In this document: piece by piece, positions 7,416 through 16,057 of the stretch | Layout: every line of letters begins with the position of its first letter | Position numbering within the stretch: position 1 is the stretch's first letter | DNA from: Candidatus Raymondbacteria bacterium RIFOXYA2_FULL_49_16 | GTDB lineage: Bacteria > Fibrobacterota > OXYB2-FULL-49-7 > XYB2-FULL-49-35 | Length of the DNA: 64,000 bases | Reading direction: 5' to 3' | NCBI GenBank assembly: GCA_001789205.1 | Contig: MFYT01000073.1 | Coordinates: 47,452-111,451 of the forward strand | Translations under genes and position numbers: made by a program | The notes under the pieces: generated by a model | Told to the model about the DNA's origin: nothing | Seen by the model: the letters and a program-made list of their open reading frames with translations, nothing else | Database searches by the model: none

Positions 7416-7997
7416 CTAATTTTCTGAGGGATGCAGCAGGGTGAATATCTTCTGCTTGAGCTCAACGATTGAAAAGGGTTTTACAAGGTATTCGTCCGCG
7501 CCTAGCGTGAACATTTTTCTGATTTTACGGGTGTCACAGATGGCCGAGATGACCATGATCTTGGTGCTTGCCGTTTCAGCTGATTTTTTAATAAAGTTGC
7601 AGATTTTGTACCCATCGAAATCGGGCAGCATGATGTCGAGGAGGACCAGATCAGGCTTGAAGTCGATGGCGATGCCCGCGGCAAAACCCGAATAGGACTT
7701 TTTTATATCGTAGTTTTCCTTTTCCAGGATGCTCGAATAGAGGTTCATGGCGTCGATATCGTCCTCGACAATGAGGATTTTGCGGGAAGCGCTCTGGCTG
7801 ACGCAGGTTTCGAGCTTGTTTTCCTTGATAAACTTAAGCAGGTCTTCCTTCAAAATCCGGCGATGGCCGCCGGGGGTCCGGTAGCCATTGAGCTTGCCGT
7901 TGTTCATCCAGTAGATGACGGTATTGGTAAATACGTTGAGGGCTTTGGCGACCTCATGCGTCGTAAATACGGATTTATTCAGTTCCAGTTTTTTCAT
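7416..7997 (-). CDS. Excisionase-type HTH fused to a response-regulator receiver domain
   Basis: Residues 1-60 form a MerR/excisionase-like winged helix (FTTHEVAKALNVFTNTVIYW, then GYRTPGGHRRI). Residues 72-190 are a CheY-like receiver with the acidic pair D79/D80, the phospho-acceptor D121 (LLDIMLPDFDGY) and the Lys in YLVKPF. The N-terminal DNA-binding and C-terminal receiver order is the reverse of classical response regulators. No histidine kinase is nearby. The gene heads a minus-strand run with two small proteins, and is divergent from the NifU-like gene. Confidence 0.9.
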   Translation of the reverse strand: MKKLELNKSVFTTHEVAKALNVFTNTVIYWMNNGKLNGYRTPGGHRRILKEDLLKFIKENKLETCVSQSASRKILIVEDDIDAMNLYSSILEKENYDIKKSYSGFAAGIAIDFKPDLVLLDIMLPDFDGYKICNFIKKSAETASTKIMVISAICDTRKIRKMFTLGADEYLVKPFSIVELKQKIFTLLHPSEN

Positions 7998-8131
7998 ACC
8001 CGATTTTGTAGGAATTGTAGTTTTTCTGGGAATATATACATTAATTTCATGGTGTTTGTCAATACCTTTTATCCTCTTTCTTCTCGGGCCGGTTATTTGC
8101 TATTTTTTTGAGCATACAGAAGGAGCATTCC

Positions 8132-8350
8132 ATGAAAGAACAGGTTCTGGCGGCAATCAAGAAGATACGCCCCGCGCTCATGGCTGACGGCGGCGATATA
8201 GAGCTGGTGGGTATTGAGGGGGGGGTGGTGAAGGTACGGCTTACGGGCGCGTGCCACGGATGCCCCCACGCCGCAATCACGCTTAAAGAGGGCGTGGAAC
8301 GGATCATTAAAAGCGAAGTACCTGAAGTGCAGAGCGTTGAATCGGTGTAG
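8132..8350 (+). CDS. NifU-like iron-sulfur scaffold protein (C-terminal NifU domain)
   Basis: The 72-residue product is a stand-alone NifU C-terminal domain: IRPALMADGGDIELVGI, then GACHGCPHAAITLKEGVE with the CxxC that carries the [4Fe-4S] cluster. Such proteins assemble or deliver Fe-S clusters, here possibly to IspH, QueE and ferredoxin encoded nearby. The ATG at 8132 is chosen because AAGGAG precedes it by 8 nt; an upstream TTG at 8108 is less likely. It converges with tyrS. Confidence 0.92.
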   Translation: MKEQVLAAIKKIRPALMADGGDIELVGIEGGVVKVRLTGACHGCPHAAITLKEGVERIIKSEVPEVQSVESV

Positions 8351-8368
8351 CGAGCGGGCAACGAATGG

Positions 8369-9598
8369 CTATGCCACCCGCACCCGGTGGTAGGTCTTTT
8401 TACCTTTTCTCAGGACAATTATGCCTTGGCTGTCGGCAAGGTCTTTTGTCGCGGCCAGAATGGGTGATGTAATTACGCTGTCGTTTATCGATAATCCACC
8501 CTGTTCAATCAGTTTCCTGCCTTCGGATTTTGACAAAATAAGTCCTGACGCGAGAAAAAGGTCGAGGACGGTCATTTTTTCAGTCAGAGCCACATCTGTT
8601 GTGGGTATTGCGGCTGCGTTGGCCTGGCCGCCCTGTTCAAAAAGCGCGGCGCTTGCATCGCGCGCCTGGACCGCGGCCTTTTCGCCGTGGACAATTTTTG
8701 TCGCCTCAAAGGCCAGGGTCTTTTTCACCTCGTTTATGGCGGACTCCTTTTCAGCATTGAGCAGGACGATAGTCTCGTCAGTAATGAAGGTGAAGAAATT
8801 GATGAATTTCATCACATCAGCGTCGTGCGTATTACGCCAGTACTGGTAATATTCAAAAGGCGATGTGCGTTCAGCGTCGAGCCATACCGCGCCTTTTTCG
8901 GTTTTCCCCATCTTTTTTCCCGACGAGGTCTCGATGAGCTGCGCGGTGATTCCATACGTCTCTTTCTTTTCTTCCCTGCGGACAAGATCGATGCCCGCGA
9001 GGATATTGGACCATTGGTCGTCCCCGCCAATCTGGAAGGTGCAGTTGCGTGTTCGGTTGAGGTGCAGGAAATCGTAGGCCTGCAGGAGCATGTAGTTGAA
9101 TTCGAGGAACGAGAGCCCTTTCTGGAGCCGCTGCTTGAAACACTCGGCAGTGAGCATGCGATTGACTGAAAAGTGCCTGCCCACGGAACGGAGAAAGTCA
9201 ACATAGTTGAGGGGACGGATCCATTCGGCGTTGTTGACCATGATCGCCTTGTTTGCGCCCGTGAAATCGAGAAACCGTTCCAGTTGTTTCTTGATGCCAG
9301 CGGCGTTCGTGTCAATGGCTTCGATTGGCAGCATTTGGCGCATGTCGTCCTTGCCCGTGGGGTCGCCCACCATTGCCGTGCCGCCGCCGACAAGGATGAT
9401 GGGGGTGTGGCCTGCCCGCTGCATATGCGACATGACCATGACGGGGAGCAGATGACCCGCGTGCAGACTGTTGGCCGTGGGGTCGAAGCCCGCGTAGAAG
9501 ACGATTTTTTCGTCCCTGAGAATACGCTTGATCTCGTCCTCGTGGGTGAGCTGGGCTATGTAGCCGCGTGCATGCAGGGTTTCGAATGCGGTTTTCAT
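8369..9598 (-). CDS. tyrS: Tyrosyl-tRNA synthetase
   Basis: The 409-residue enzyme charges tRNA-Tyr. The class I signatures are HAGH (residues 46-49) and KMGKT (229-233), the tyrosine pocket includes YAGFDPTA and QIGGDDQWSNI, and the C-terminus is an S4-like RNA-binding domain (SEGRKLIEQGGLSIND). Length and order match bacterial TyrS of the longer type. The ATG has no Shine-Dalgarno sequence, and a -35/-10 pair ends only 8 nt upstream, so the mRNA may be leaderless. Confidence 0.97.
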   Translation of the reverse strand: MKTAFETLHARGYIAQLTHEDEIKRILRDEKIVFYAGFDPTANSLHAGHLLPVMVMSHMQRAGHTPIILVGGGTAMVGDPTGKDDMRQMLPIEAIDTNAAGIKKQLERFLDFTGANKAIMVNNAEWIRPLNYVDFLRSVGRHFSVNRMLTAECFKQRLQKGLSFLEFNYMLLQAYDFLHLNRTRNCTFQIGGDDQWSNILAGIDLVRREEKKETYGITAQLIETSSGKKMGKTEKGAVWLDAERTSPFEYYQYWRNTHDADVMKFINFFTFITDETIVLLNAEKESAINEVKKTLAFEATKIVHGEKAAVQARDASAALFEQGGQANAAAIPTTDVALTEKMTVLDLFLASGLILSKSEGRKLIEQGGLSINDSVITSPILAATKDLADSQGIIVLRKGKKTYHRVRVA

Positions 9599-9606
9599 AG
9601 GGAATC

Positions 9607-9636
9607 AAGATACAACACTTAAAAGGGCAATGTCAA
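9607..9636 (-). promoter_or_regulatory. Probable sigma-70-type promoter of tyrS
   Basis: On the minus strand TTGACA (9636-9631) and TATCTT (9612-9607) are separated by 18 nt. The -10 box ends 8 nt before the tyrS ATG, which places the predicted transcription start at or within two bases of the start codon. Confidence 0.6.
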
Positions 9637-9652
9637 TGCGTTGCTGTAATTT

Positions 9653-10837
9653 TCATTTGAACAGCTTGATCGCTTCGAGGATGAGCGCGGGCTGGTTTTT
9701 CACCGTGAGTTTCAGCAGGTCGATATATTTGAGTTTCGACGGGTCTTTGTTGATAAGTACCTCGGCCGCGGCCTCGATTGTGCTGTCGTTTACCTTGAGC
9801 ACCGCGCGCTTGAGCAGATACGAGCGTTCCTGCTGTTTGCCCACGCCGTTTTTCCAGCGCTTCTCGAACACGGACAAACGTTTTTCCGATACATCGCCTT
9901 CTGACAATGCCTCACAGGCGATGGAGGCGGCGAGCTTTGCTGAATTCATGGCAAAGGTAATGCCTCCGCCGTCGAGACAGTTGGCCATGCGCGCGGCATC
10001 GCCCACGACCATGAACCCGCCTGCCACTAATTTTTTGAGATAGAGGCCCAGGGGTACTGAGCCCACGGTGAGCGCGAGCGGTTTGGCCTTGGGAAAGCGG
10101 AGCGTCATGAAGCGGTTGAGTATCTGGACGGGCGATTCCTTCCCCGCAGCTTTTGCCGTGATGCCCAGGCCCAGGTTGGCTGTGCCGTCGCCCTTGGGAA
10201 ACATCCAGGCATAGCAGTCGGGAACGATGTTTTTGCCAAAATGGAGTTCGGGAAACCCCTCGGGCGATTCAACGTTCGTGACCCGGTATTGCGCGCAGAT
10301 GCCGATATCGTTCAGGTCGGTGATGGTGGAATTGAGACCCGCCAATTTGGCCATGCGCGATTCAATACCATCAGCGGCAATGACAATGCGGCACCCCACA
10401 TCGATCGCCATGTCGTGATGGAGCACCTTGACCCCGCAAATGGCGTCCTTTTTCCTGAGAAGCCCCACTGCCACGGTGCCGACACGTATGTCAGCGTTGT
10501 ATTTCGCCGCCATCTGGACAATGGATTTCTCCATCACAGGACGGTTGAGCATGTACGCCGGCTCCGGACAGGGCACGTTTACGCGCACCCCCTTGGGAGA
10601 TACAAAGGTAACACCGTTGACCGTATGGGTTATCCAGGAGGGATCCGGATTGATGGCAAGGGTAAGCCCGCGCTTTCCCACAAGCTCGCCGCATCGGACT
10701 GGAAGGCCGATCTCCCGGTCCTTTTCGAGCAGGAGCGTGGAAAAGCCGTTTTCGGCGAAAGTTTTTGCGGCAATGGCGCCTGCAGGCCCCGCGCCCACAA
10801 CAATGGCGTCGTAAAATTGTTCAAGGGGCAGTTTCAT
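9653..10837 (-). CDS. Geranylgeranyl reductase family flavoprotein
   Basis: The 394-residue product has an FAD-binding GAGPAG (15-20), an LLLEKD strand end, the family signature PxxYxWxFP (206-214) and VVGDAARMANCLDGGGI for the flavin diphosphate. These enzymes reduce double bonds of prenyl chains: archaeal di-geranylgeranylglycerol lipids, phytyl chains or menaquinone tails. The ATG at 10837 overlaps the ferredoxin stop (ATGA), matching the known use of ferredoxin as electron donor in Methanosarcina. A longer frame to 10900 would overlap ferredoxin and is rejected. The substrate (ether lipid or quinone tail) is open. Confidence 0.9.
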   Translation of the reverse strand: MKLPLEQFYDAIVVGAGPAGAIAAKTFAENGFSTLLLEKDREIGLPVRCGELVGKRGLTLAINPDPSWITHTVNGVTFVSPKGVRVNVPCPEPAYMLNRPVMEKSIVQMAAKYNADIRVGTVAVGLLRKKDAICGVKVLHHDMAIDVGCRIVIAADGIESRMAKLAGLNSTITDLNDIGICAQYRVTNVESPEGFPELHFGKNIVPDCYAWMFPKGDGTANLGLGITAKAAGKESPVQILNRFMTLRFPKAKPLALTVGSVPLGLYLKKLVAGGFMVVGDAARMANCLDGGGITFAMNSAKLAASIACEALSEGDVSEKRLSVFEKRWKNGVGKQQERSYLLKRAVLKVNDSTIEAAAEVLINKDPSKLKYIDLLKLTVKNQPALILEAIKLFK

Positions 10838-11025
10838 GCGTCCTCGAGGGTGAGTGCCCGGAAAGGGCAGATAATGACGCAGCGGCCGCACGCGGTGCAC
10901 TGGTCCTGCTCAATTTGCATGGACGTTTCGAGAAGGATAAGCGCGTCGGTTTTGCACACGGCAACGCATGAACCGCAGAAATCGCACTTTTGGATATCGA
11001 AAGTGATGGTTTTCTTTTTCTTCAT
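10834..11025 (-). CDS. 2[4Fe-4S] ferredoxin, probable partner of the geranylgeranyl reductase
   Basis: The 63-residue protein has two CxxCxxCxxxC sets: C14-C17-C20-C24 followed by K rather than the usual P, and C43-C46-C49-C53 followed by P. This is a clostridial-type low-potential ferredoxin. It is translationally coupled to the reductase by a 4-nt overlap. The upstream divergent gap carries AGTATATT on this strand (11053-11046), a likely -10 region. Confidence 0.93.
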   Translation of the reverse strand: MKKKKTITFDIQKCDFCGSCVAVCKTDALILLETSMQIEQDQCTACGRCVIICPFRALTLEDA

Positions 11026-11090
11026 GGTTTTCCCGGGACCTTTTTAATATACTATTTATTTTTGATACGGGCAACGTACGCGGGATTTAT

Positions 11091-11098
11091 GTATATTT
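11091..11098 (+). promoter_or_regulatory. Putative -10 element of the lptFG operon
   Basis: GTATATTTCT at 11091-11100 lies directly before the lptF ATG (11109) with no Shine-Dalgarno sequence between. The same 10-mer is found in the same place before the gene at 17098. The predicted 5' leader is only a few bases. Confidence 0.45.
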
Positions 11099-11108
11099 CT
11101 AAAATAAC

Positions 11109-12500
11109 ATGATCCTCTATAGGTATATAATCAGGGAACATATCTATCCCTTTATCTACGCCCTATTTGTCATAACTTTCCTGTTTATCATGGATTTCAT
11201 TGTCCAGATGATCGACAATATCCTGTCCAAGGGACTCGATCCACGGCTGGTGCTCGAGATGTTCATCCTCAACCTGGCCTGGATGTTCGCGCTCTCCATC
11301 CCCATGTCCGTGCTTATTGCCGCGCTCATGGCCTACGGACGTCTCTCCTCGGACAATGAGATCACGGCAATGCGCGCCGCGGGCATGAACCTCTACCGCA
11401 TCATTTTTCCCTCGTTTATCGCTGCTCTGGTTTTGGGCGGTGGCCTGGTCTATTTCAACAACAATGTGCTGCCCGAGGCGAACCACCGCGCGGCCATGCT
11501 CTACCGGGACGTTGCGCGCAAGCGGCCCTCGGCCTTTATCCGCGAGGGTTTTATCATCGAGGATTTCAAGGGATACCGGATCATTGTGGGCAAGGTTGAC
11601 GCCAAACAGGGGATTATGTACGATGTAAAAATTTTCCAGGAGGAGGGAAAAAACACCACCCTCACCTTTGCCCGTAGGGGCGCCATTGAGTACATTAACC
11701 ACGGCGAGGTGATACGGTTTGTCCTGTACGATGGCGAGATCCACAAGGAGGACATCGAGAAAAAAGGCAATTATTTCAGGGGAAACTTTTCCAAACAGGT
11801 CATCTACATCGACAATATCGACGATTCGTTCAAACGGTCGAGCGACAAGAGCCGCGGCGACCGTGAGATGAGCTCACAAATGATGCTCAAGGAGATACGG
11901 AAATACAAGGCGGAAAAGGCCGCGGTGACGCGGGAACTTGACACTCTCTTTGGCGGCAACATGAAGCAGACGCTTGCGCGCGTCGATTCCTCCGTGCCGG
12001 CCGTTTCCCTTGATTTCACAAAAGTGCAGAACACGGCCTTTAGGAGGGTCTTTGAGGAGGAAAAGCGGAGATACCGCAACCTGCAGCGCCGGGAAAACAT
12101 GATTTTAAGCAAGGATGAGCTCATTAACAAATACAAGGTCGAGGTCCATAAAAAATACTCCATTCCCGCGGCATGCCCGGTTTTTATCCTCATTGGAGCG
12201 CCCTTGGGGGTCATGGCCCGGAGCAGCGGCATTGGCGTGGGCGTTGCCTACAGCATCGCTTTTTTCATCATCTACTGGATATTCCTGATCGGCGGCGAAT
12301 CCTTGGCGGACCGGCTGATTATTCCCGCCTGGGCAGCCATGTGGGCGCCCAATATTCTCATCGGTTCCGTGGGCGCCGCACTCATCGTGCGCATGGCCAA
12401 GGAGGCGCGCTTCATCTCCTATGCATGGGCCAAGCGGCTCTTCCGCCGTTTTTTCCGGAGACCGGGCAGCGCCACAGACTTGTCGGAGACGCGCCCATGA
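11109..12500 (+). CDS. lptF: LptF/LptG-family permease (lipopolysaccharide export)
   Basis: The 463-residue protein has the YjgP/YjgQ fold: three N-terminal membrane helices (about residues 12-30, 50-75, 95-120), a long periplasmic domain, and three C-terminal helices (about 350-440). The motif ITAMRAAGMNLYRI is typical of LptF/G. LptF and LptG form the transmembrane part of the LptB2FG exporter that extracts LPS from the inner membrane. The periplasmic part carries a Lys/Glu-rich insertion around residues 255-330. It overlaps the next gene by 4 nt. Which of the two is F or G is assigned by order only. Confidence 0.88.
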   Translation: MILYRYIIREHIYPFIYALFVITFLFIMDFIVQMIDNILSKGLDPRLVLEMFILNLAWMFALSIPMSVLIAALMAYGRLSSDNEITAMRAAGMNLYRIIFPSFIAALVLGGGLVYFNNNVLPEANHRAAMLYRDVARKRPSAFIREGFIIEDFKGYRIIVGKVDAKQGIMYDVKIFQEEGKNTTLTFARRGAIEYINHGEVIRFVLYDGEIHKEDIEKKGNYFRGNFSKQVIYIDNIDDSFKRSSDKSRGDREMSSQMMLKEIRKYKAEKAAVTRELDTLFGGNMKQTLARVDSSVPAVSLDFTKVQNTAFRRVFEEEKRRYRNLQRRENMILSKDELINKYKVEVHKKYSIPAACPVFILIGAPLGVMARSSGIGVGVAYSIAFFIIYWIFLIGGESLADRLIIPAWAAMWAPNILIGSVGAALIVRMAKEARFISYAWAKRLFRRFFRRPGSATDLSETRP

Positions 12501-13597
12501 GGTTCAGGATCATTTATCTGTATATCTTCAAGCGTTTCTGCATAAACCTGGCCATGTGTCTTGTATCGAGTCTTGTGCTCTATATTGTCGTTGATTACGT
12601 GGGTAACATCAGGAAGTTTTCCGAGGTTTCTCTCCTCACTGTGGCCCGTTATTATCTGTTTCAGGTCCCTTTTATAGTCAACCTCATTTTCTCCATAGCC
12701 ATGCTGCTTGCTTCCATGTTCACCATGGGCATGCTCGCGAAAAACAGCGAGATCACGGCCATGCGCGCTGCGGGCATCAGCATTTTTTCCATTACGCGGC
12801 CCATTGTCTATCTTGCCATTGTTTGCACCTTGTGCAACATCGCCTTCAACGAAACGCTTATGCCGCGGATCAACCAGGCCCGGCAGCGCATGTACACGGT
12901 CTTCGTTAAAAAGCAGGAGCTCACGAACGAAATCTCGCGGAGGAATTTTTTCTATATCGGAAAGAAAAATGTTATTTTTCACTTCAAGGGCAGTTATGAC
13001 GCGGTGCGCAAGCGCGGCGACGATGTCGAGATCGAATTCTATCGCGCGGGCAGGCTCTGGACGCGCGTGTCGTGCCGGATCCTTGCGTGGGAAAACAAGG
13101 CGTGGACAGCCGTTGATGGCACTGTGCGCACCTTTTTTGACGACAGTCTGAGCACCGAATATTTTTCGCGGCTCACGGTTTTTCCCGCGGCCATAGAGGC
13201 GCGGCCCGAAGAGATCCTGAAGGAGCGGAAACAGCCCGATGAAATGAATTTCGTGGAATTGAAAGACTATATCGACAGCATGAAGCGGACCGGCGAGGAC
13301 CCAATGAAAATAGAAAGCCTGCGCGCGGACCTCCATTTCAAGGTATCGCTCCCATTCATCACCATCATCGTGGTGATGTTCGGAGTATCGCTTACTGTAA
13401 AGGTTGGCAAGAACGGCGTGGCCAGGGTGTTCGGCGTGGGACTCCTGGTCGGTTTTGTCTATTACTTTTTCATGAAATTGGGCCTGGGATTCGGCAAGAG
13501 CGGAGCTTTGCACCCGGTCATTGGCGCCTGGCTGGGAAACATCATCTTTTTCCCCTTGAGCGCCGGATACTTTTTCAGGGTCTCGAAACTGGAATGA
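12497..13597 (+). CDS. lptG: LptF/LptG-family permease (second subunit)
   Basis: The ATG at 12497 overlaps the upstream stop, giving 366 residues; an upstream extension would lie inside lptF. Membrane helices lie near residues 12-35, 55-80, 100-120 and in the last 100 residues. It shares NSEITAMRAAGISIFSI with the preceding paralogue. Together the two would pair with an LptB ATPase encoded elsewhere. The stop overlaps the start of a GGDEF protein, which is an unusual neighbour. Confidence 0.88.
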   Translation: MRFRIIYLYIFKRFCINLAMCLVSSLVLYIVVDYVGNIRKFSEVSLLTVARYYLFQVPFIVNLIFSIAMLLASMFTMGMLAKNSEITAMRAAGISIFSITRPIVYLAIVCTLCNIAFNETLMPRINQARQRMYTVFVKKQELTNEISRRNFFYIGKKNVIFHFKGSYDAVRKRGDDVEIEFYRAGRLWTRVSCRILAWENKAWTAVDGTVRTFFDDSLSTEYFSRLTVFPAAIEARPEEILKERKQPDEMNFVELKDYIDSMKRTGEDPMKIESLRADLHFKVSLPFITIIVVMFGVSLTVKVGKNGVARVFGVGLLVGFVYYFFMKLGLGFGKSGALHPVIGAWLGNIIFFPLSAGYFFRVSKLE

Positions 13598-15345
13598 TCA
13601 CACATAAACTCTTCGCCGCAGTGGCGATTTTCATGTTCCTCTCCGGCCTTTTCCTGGGAAAGGCCGCGGTGCTGGCTTTCATCATTTTCGGCGTGCTTGC
13701 CGGAGCGGGCGCCTGGTTCCTCTGGCAGGAGCTCAAGGACTGCGGGGCAAAACTTGAAAAGAAGGAGAAGAGCGACGACGATCCCCCGCCGTTTGTGAAA
13801 GAGGAGGTCCTTGACGGTGTCACTGATACATCCATGAAATGCCTGACGCCCGAATACAAGAAAAAGATACGAGCGGGCATTGAGGAGGCGATCGTAGAGA
13901 CCCTGGGGTCTCTTCTTGAGGTGCTTAAGGCCGCGGTACCGTATCATACCGCCGCCCTGTTCAGGCGCGGCAAGACTGATGTGCTCTATCTTTTCCTGTA
14001 CAACTCTGAAAGCAGAAGCGTGGCCCTTGGCGAAACCATCGGGTATGGCGTGGGCCTGGTGGGTCAGATAGCGCGTGAAAAAGAGGGCAAAGTTATTTAT
14101 GAGGGTGATGTACGGACTCCCGCCACAACGCTTGCCTATTATACCGAGGACGAAGAGATCCGCACCTTCATGGGCGCCCCCATCACCATTGACGGCGTGT
14201 GCCGCGGCGCGGTGGTGGTGGACTCCAAGAAAGAGAACGCTTTTTCCGAGCACGACCGTGAAATTATCAAGATATTCGCGCGTATTGCCGGGACCGTGCA
14301 ATATTATTCCTACCTCCAGCTCGAAAACCGCATTGACCGCAACAAGGTGACCGCGCTTTCTTCGTTCCAGCGCAAATTTTTCAAACTGGGCAGCGAACCG
14401 GAGATAATCGCGCTGCTGGGCGAAATTCTCAAGACGCTCATCCAGGCGAGCAGGATCAGCGTTTCGCTCGAATCGGACAAGGGCGGCTTTGGTGAAATCC
14501 GGTTTATCGACGGGCCTGACGCTGATTTTTTCACAGACTACTCCTTCCCTTTCAGCGAGAAGGGGCTTGTCAGCCTTGTCTTTGAAAAGAACGCGGTGGT
14601 CAAGCGCAGGTTCGACCCGGGCAGATATGTGCCGCGTTTTTCGGTCAGGGAAAAGGTGAACCACGATATTAAATCCGTTATCGCCGTGCCCATTCCTTCA
14701 TCGAACAATGACCGGTGCATAGGCGTCATTGCGCTCGAGAGCGCAGTGACGAACCATTTCACCGAGATTGATACTGAAAATATCCAGAACCTGGCCCTTT
14801 CCACTGGGCTTGCGCTCGAAAAAATCAAGATGCTCACCACCCAGACCCAGCTTGCCACCATTGACGGGCTCACGGGCCTGCCCAATCACCGTGAGTTTCA
14901 GAACTGGCTTGAGTCCAGGTTCAAGCGGGCCAAGCGTCAGAATTCAGAGCTGGGGCTTATCATTTGCGATATCGACCATTTCAAGAAAGTGAATGACACG
15001 TACGGCCATCCGGCAGGCGATCAGATCCTCAAGGCTGTTGCGTCCATACTCAGGGGTTCAATCAGAAAGGATGTGGATTTTGCGGCCCGGTACGGTGGCG
15101 AAGAGTTTGCCTGCGTGGTTGAATCAGGGGAAAACATGACCCTTGAGACCGCAGAGCGGATACGGCAGCAGATCAAAAAAACGCCGTTTGACTTGGGCAA
15201 TGGAAGCCAACTCAATATCACCATGAGCCTGGGGGTTGCGGTTTTTCCCATTCACGCCTCCAGGAAACAGGAACTCATCGATCGGGCGGACAAGGCATTG
15301 TACGAGGCCAAAAGAAGCGGCCGTAATTGCGTTAAAAAATATTAA
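13594..15345 (+). CDS. Membrane-anchored GAF-GAF-GGDEF diguanylate cyclase
   Basis: Two N-terminal hydrophobic segments (residues 5-45) are followed by two GAF-like sensor domains (about 90-245 and 270-410) and a GGDEF domain (430-583). The cyclase signature is intact: GGEEF at 501-505, DIDHFKKVNDTYGHPAGDQ and the late DKALYEAKRSGRN. The feedback inhibitory site, usually RxxD five residues before GGDEF, reads KxxD here, so product inhibition may be altered. The gene is coupled to lptG by a 4-nt overlap, which may tie c-di-GMP signalling to envelope biogenesis. Confidence 0.9.
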   Translation: MITHKLFAAVAIFMFLSGLFLGKAAVLAFIIFGVLAGAGAWFLWQELKDCGAKLEKKEKSDDDPPPFVKEEVLDGVTDTSMKCLTPEYKKKIRAGIEEAIVETLGSLLEVLKAAVPYHTAALFRRGKTDVLYLFLYNSESRSVALGETIGYGVGLVGQIAREKEGKVIYEGDVRTPATTLAYYTEDEEIRTFMGAPITIDGVCRGAVVVDSKKENAFSEHDREIIKIFARIAGTVQYYSYLQLENRIDRNKVTALSSFQRKFFKLGSEPEIIALLGEILKTLIQASRISVSLESDKGGFGEIRFIDGPDADFFTDYSFPFSEKGLVSLVFEKNAVVKRRFDPGRYVPRFSVREKVNHDIKSVIAVPIPSSNNDRCIGVIALESAVTNHFTEIDTENIQNLALSTGLALEKIKMLTTQTQLATIDGLTGLPNHREFQNWLESRFKRAKRQNSELGLIICDIDHFKKVNDTYGHPAGDQILKAVASILRGSIRKDVDFAARYGGEEFACVVESGENMTLETAERIRQQIKKTPFDLGNGSQLNITMSLGVAVFPIHASRKQELIDRADKALYEAKRSGRNCVKKY

Positions 15346-15412
15346 GTTTCTATGCGGAGGGATGTATATATTATCTTGTTTTTATTAAGTTCGTTAACCG
15401 AATAAATGGCAT

Positions 15413-16057
15413 ATGGCTGGCATACGACCACATTTCTTGCTGATACTTGCCGTTTTTCTTGTCCTGGGAAACGCGGCCTTTTCCTTTGACAAATTCAAGA
15501 GCGAGGAGGAGGCGCAAAAGGAATTTGACGCAATGTACGGCGCGGACGGCAATGCCATTGACGAAAACGCCTATAAGATCACCACCGCGTTCAAGGAGGA
15601 CGAGTCTAATTCCATTCGGAAGTTCATCGAATACCTCATCAAGCATCCCAATGAGATCGTCTATGTCGTATGCGGATCGGGTGGCGCGCAGGAAGACGCG
15701 GCCTCGCTCATCAAGTCGTACATTGGCCGCATGCGCGGGTATACGGTTACGGGCGCAGAGACCGACGAGACCGGCATCTCCATTGTCCAGGACTACAAGA
15801 TGAAGATGAGCATGCTGCTCAATTACAAGTGCATCATATTCGGCAGTTCATCGAACAATAGTTTTATCAAAACCATGCAGGACCGTAAAGAAGTCCAGAT
15901 ATCAGACAATAAGGCCCAGTTCAAGCTTCTCAATAATCCCAACTCGCTCGTTATTGCCTGCACCAGGGACGACATGTTCGTGGAACTGGTGCGTGTACTC
16001 CTCCGGTCGTACGACACCTTTGACGACGACGTGTATAGCTATTTTTTCATCAATTAA
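15413..16057 (+). CDS. Exported protein of unknown function
   Basis: The 214-residue product has a signal peptide (FLLILAVFLVLGNAAFS, cleavage near residue 24). The mature part alternates beta strands and helices (IVYVVCGSGG, CIIFGSSSNNSFI, NSLVIACTRDDMFVELVRVLL), resembling an alpha/beta domain. I do not recognise the family. The stop overlaps the start of the glycosyltransferase gene by one base (TAATG), so the two are probably translated together. Confidence 0.7.
   Translation: MAGIRPHFLLILAVFLVLGNAAFSFDKFKSEEEAQKEFDAMYGADGNAIDENAYKITTAFKEDESNSIRKFIEYLIKHPNEIVYVVCGSGGAQEDAASLIKSYIGRMRGYTVTGAETDETGISIVQDYKMKMSMLLNYKCIIFGSSSNNSFIKTMQDRKEVQISDNKAQFKLLNNPNSLVIACTRDDMFVELVRVLLRSYDTFDDDVYSYFFIN

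Noticed and set aside
12419-14664. Long minus-strand frames opposite lptG and the GGDEF gene
   Set aside because: Both overlap well-supported genes and show His/Arg/Gly-rich translations without motifs.
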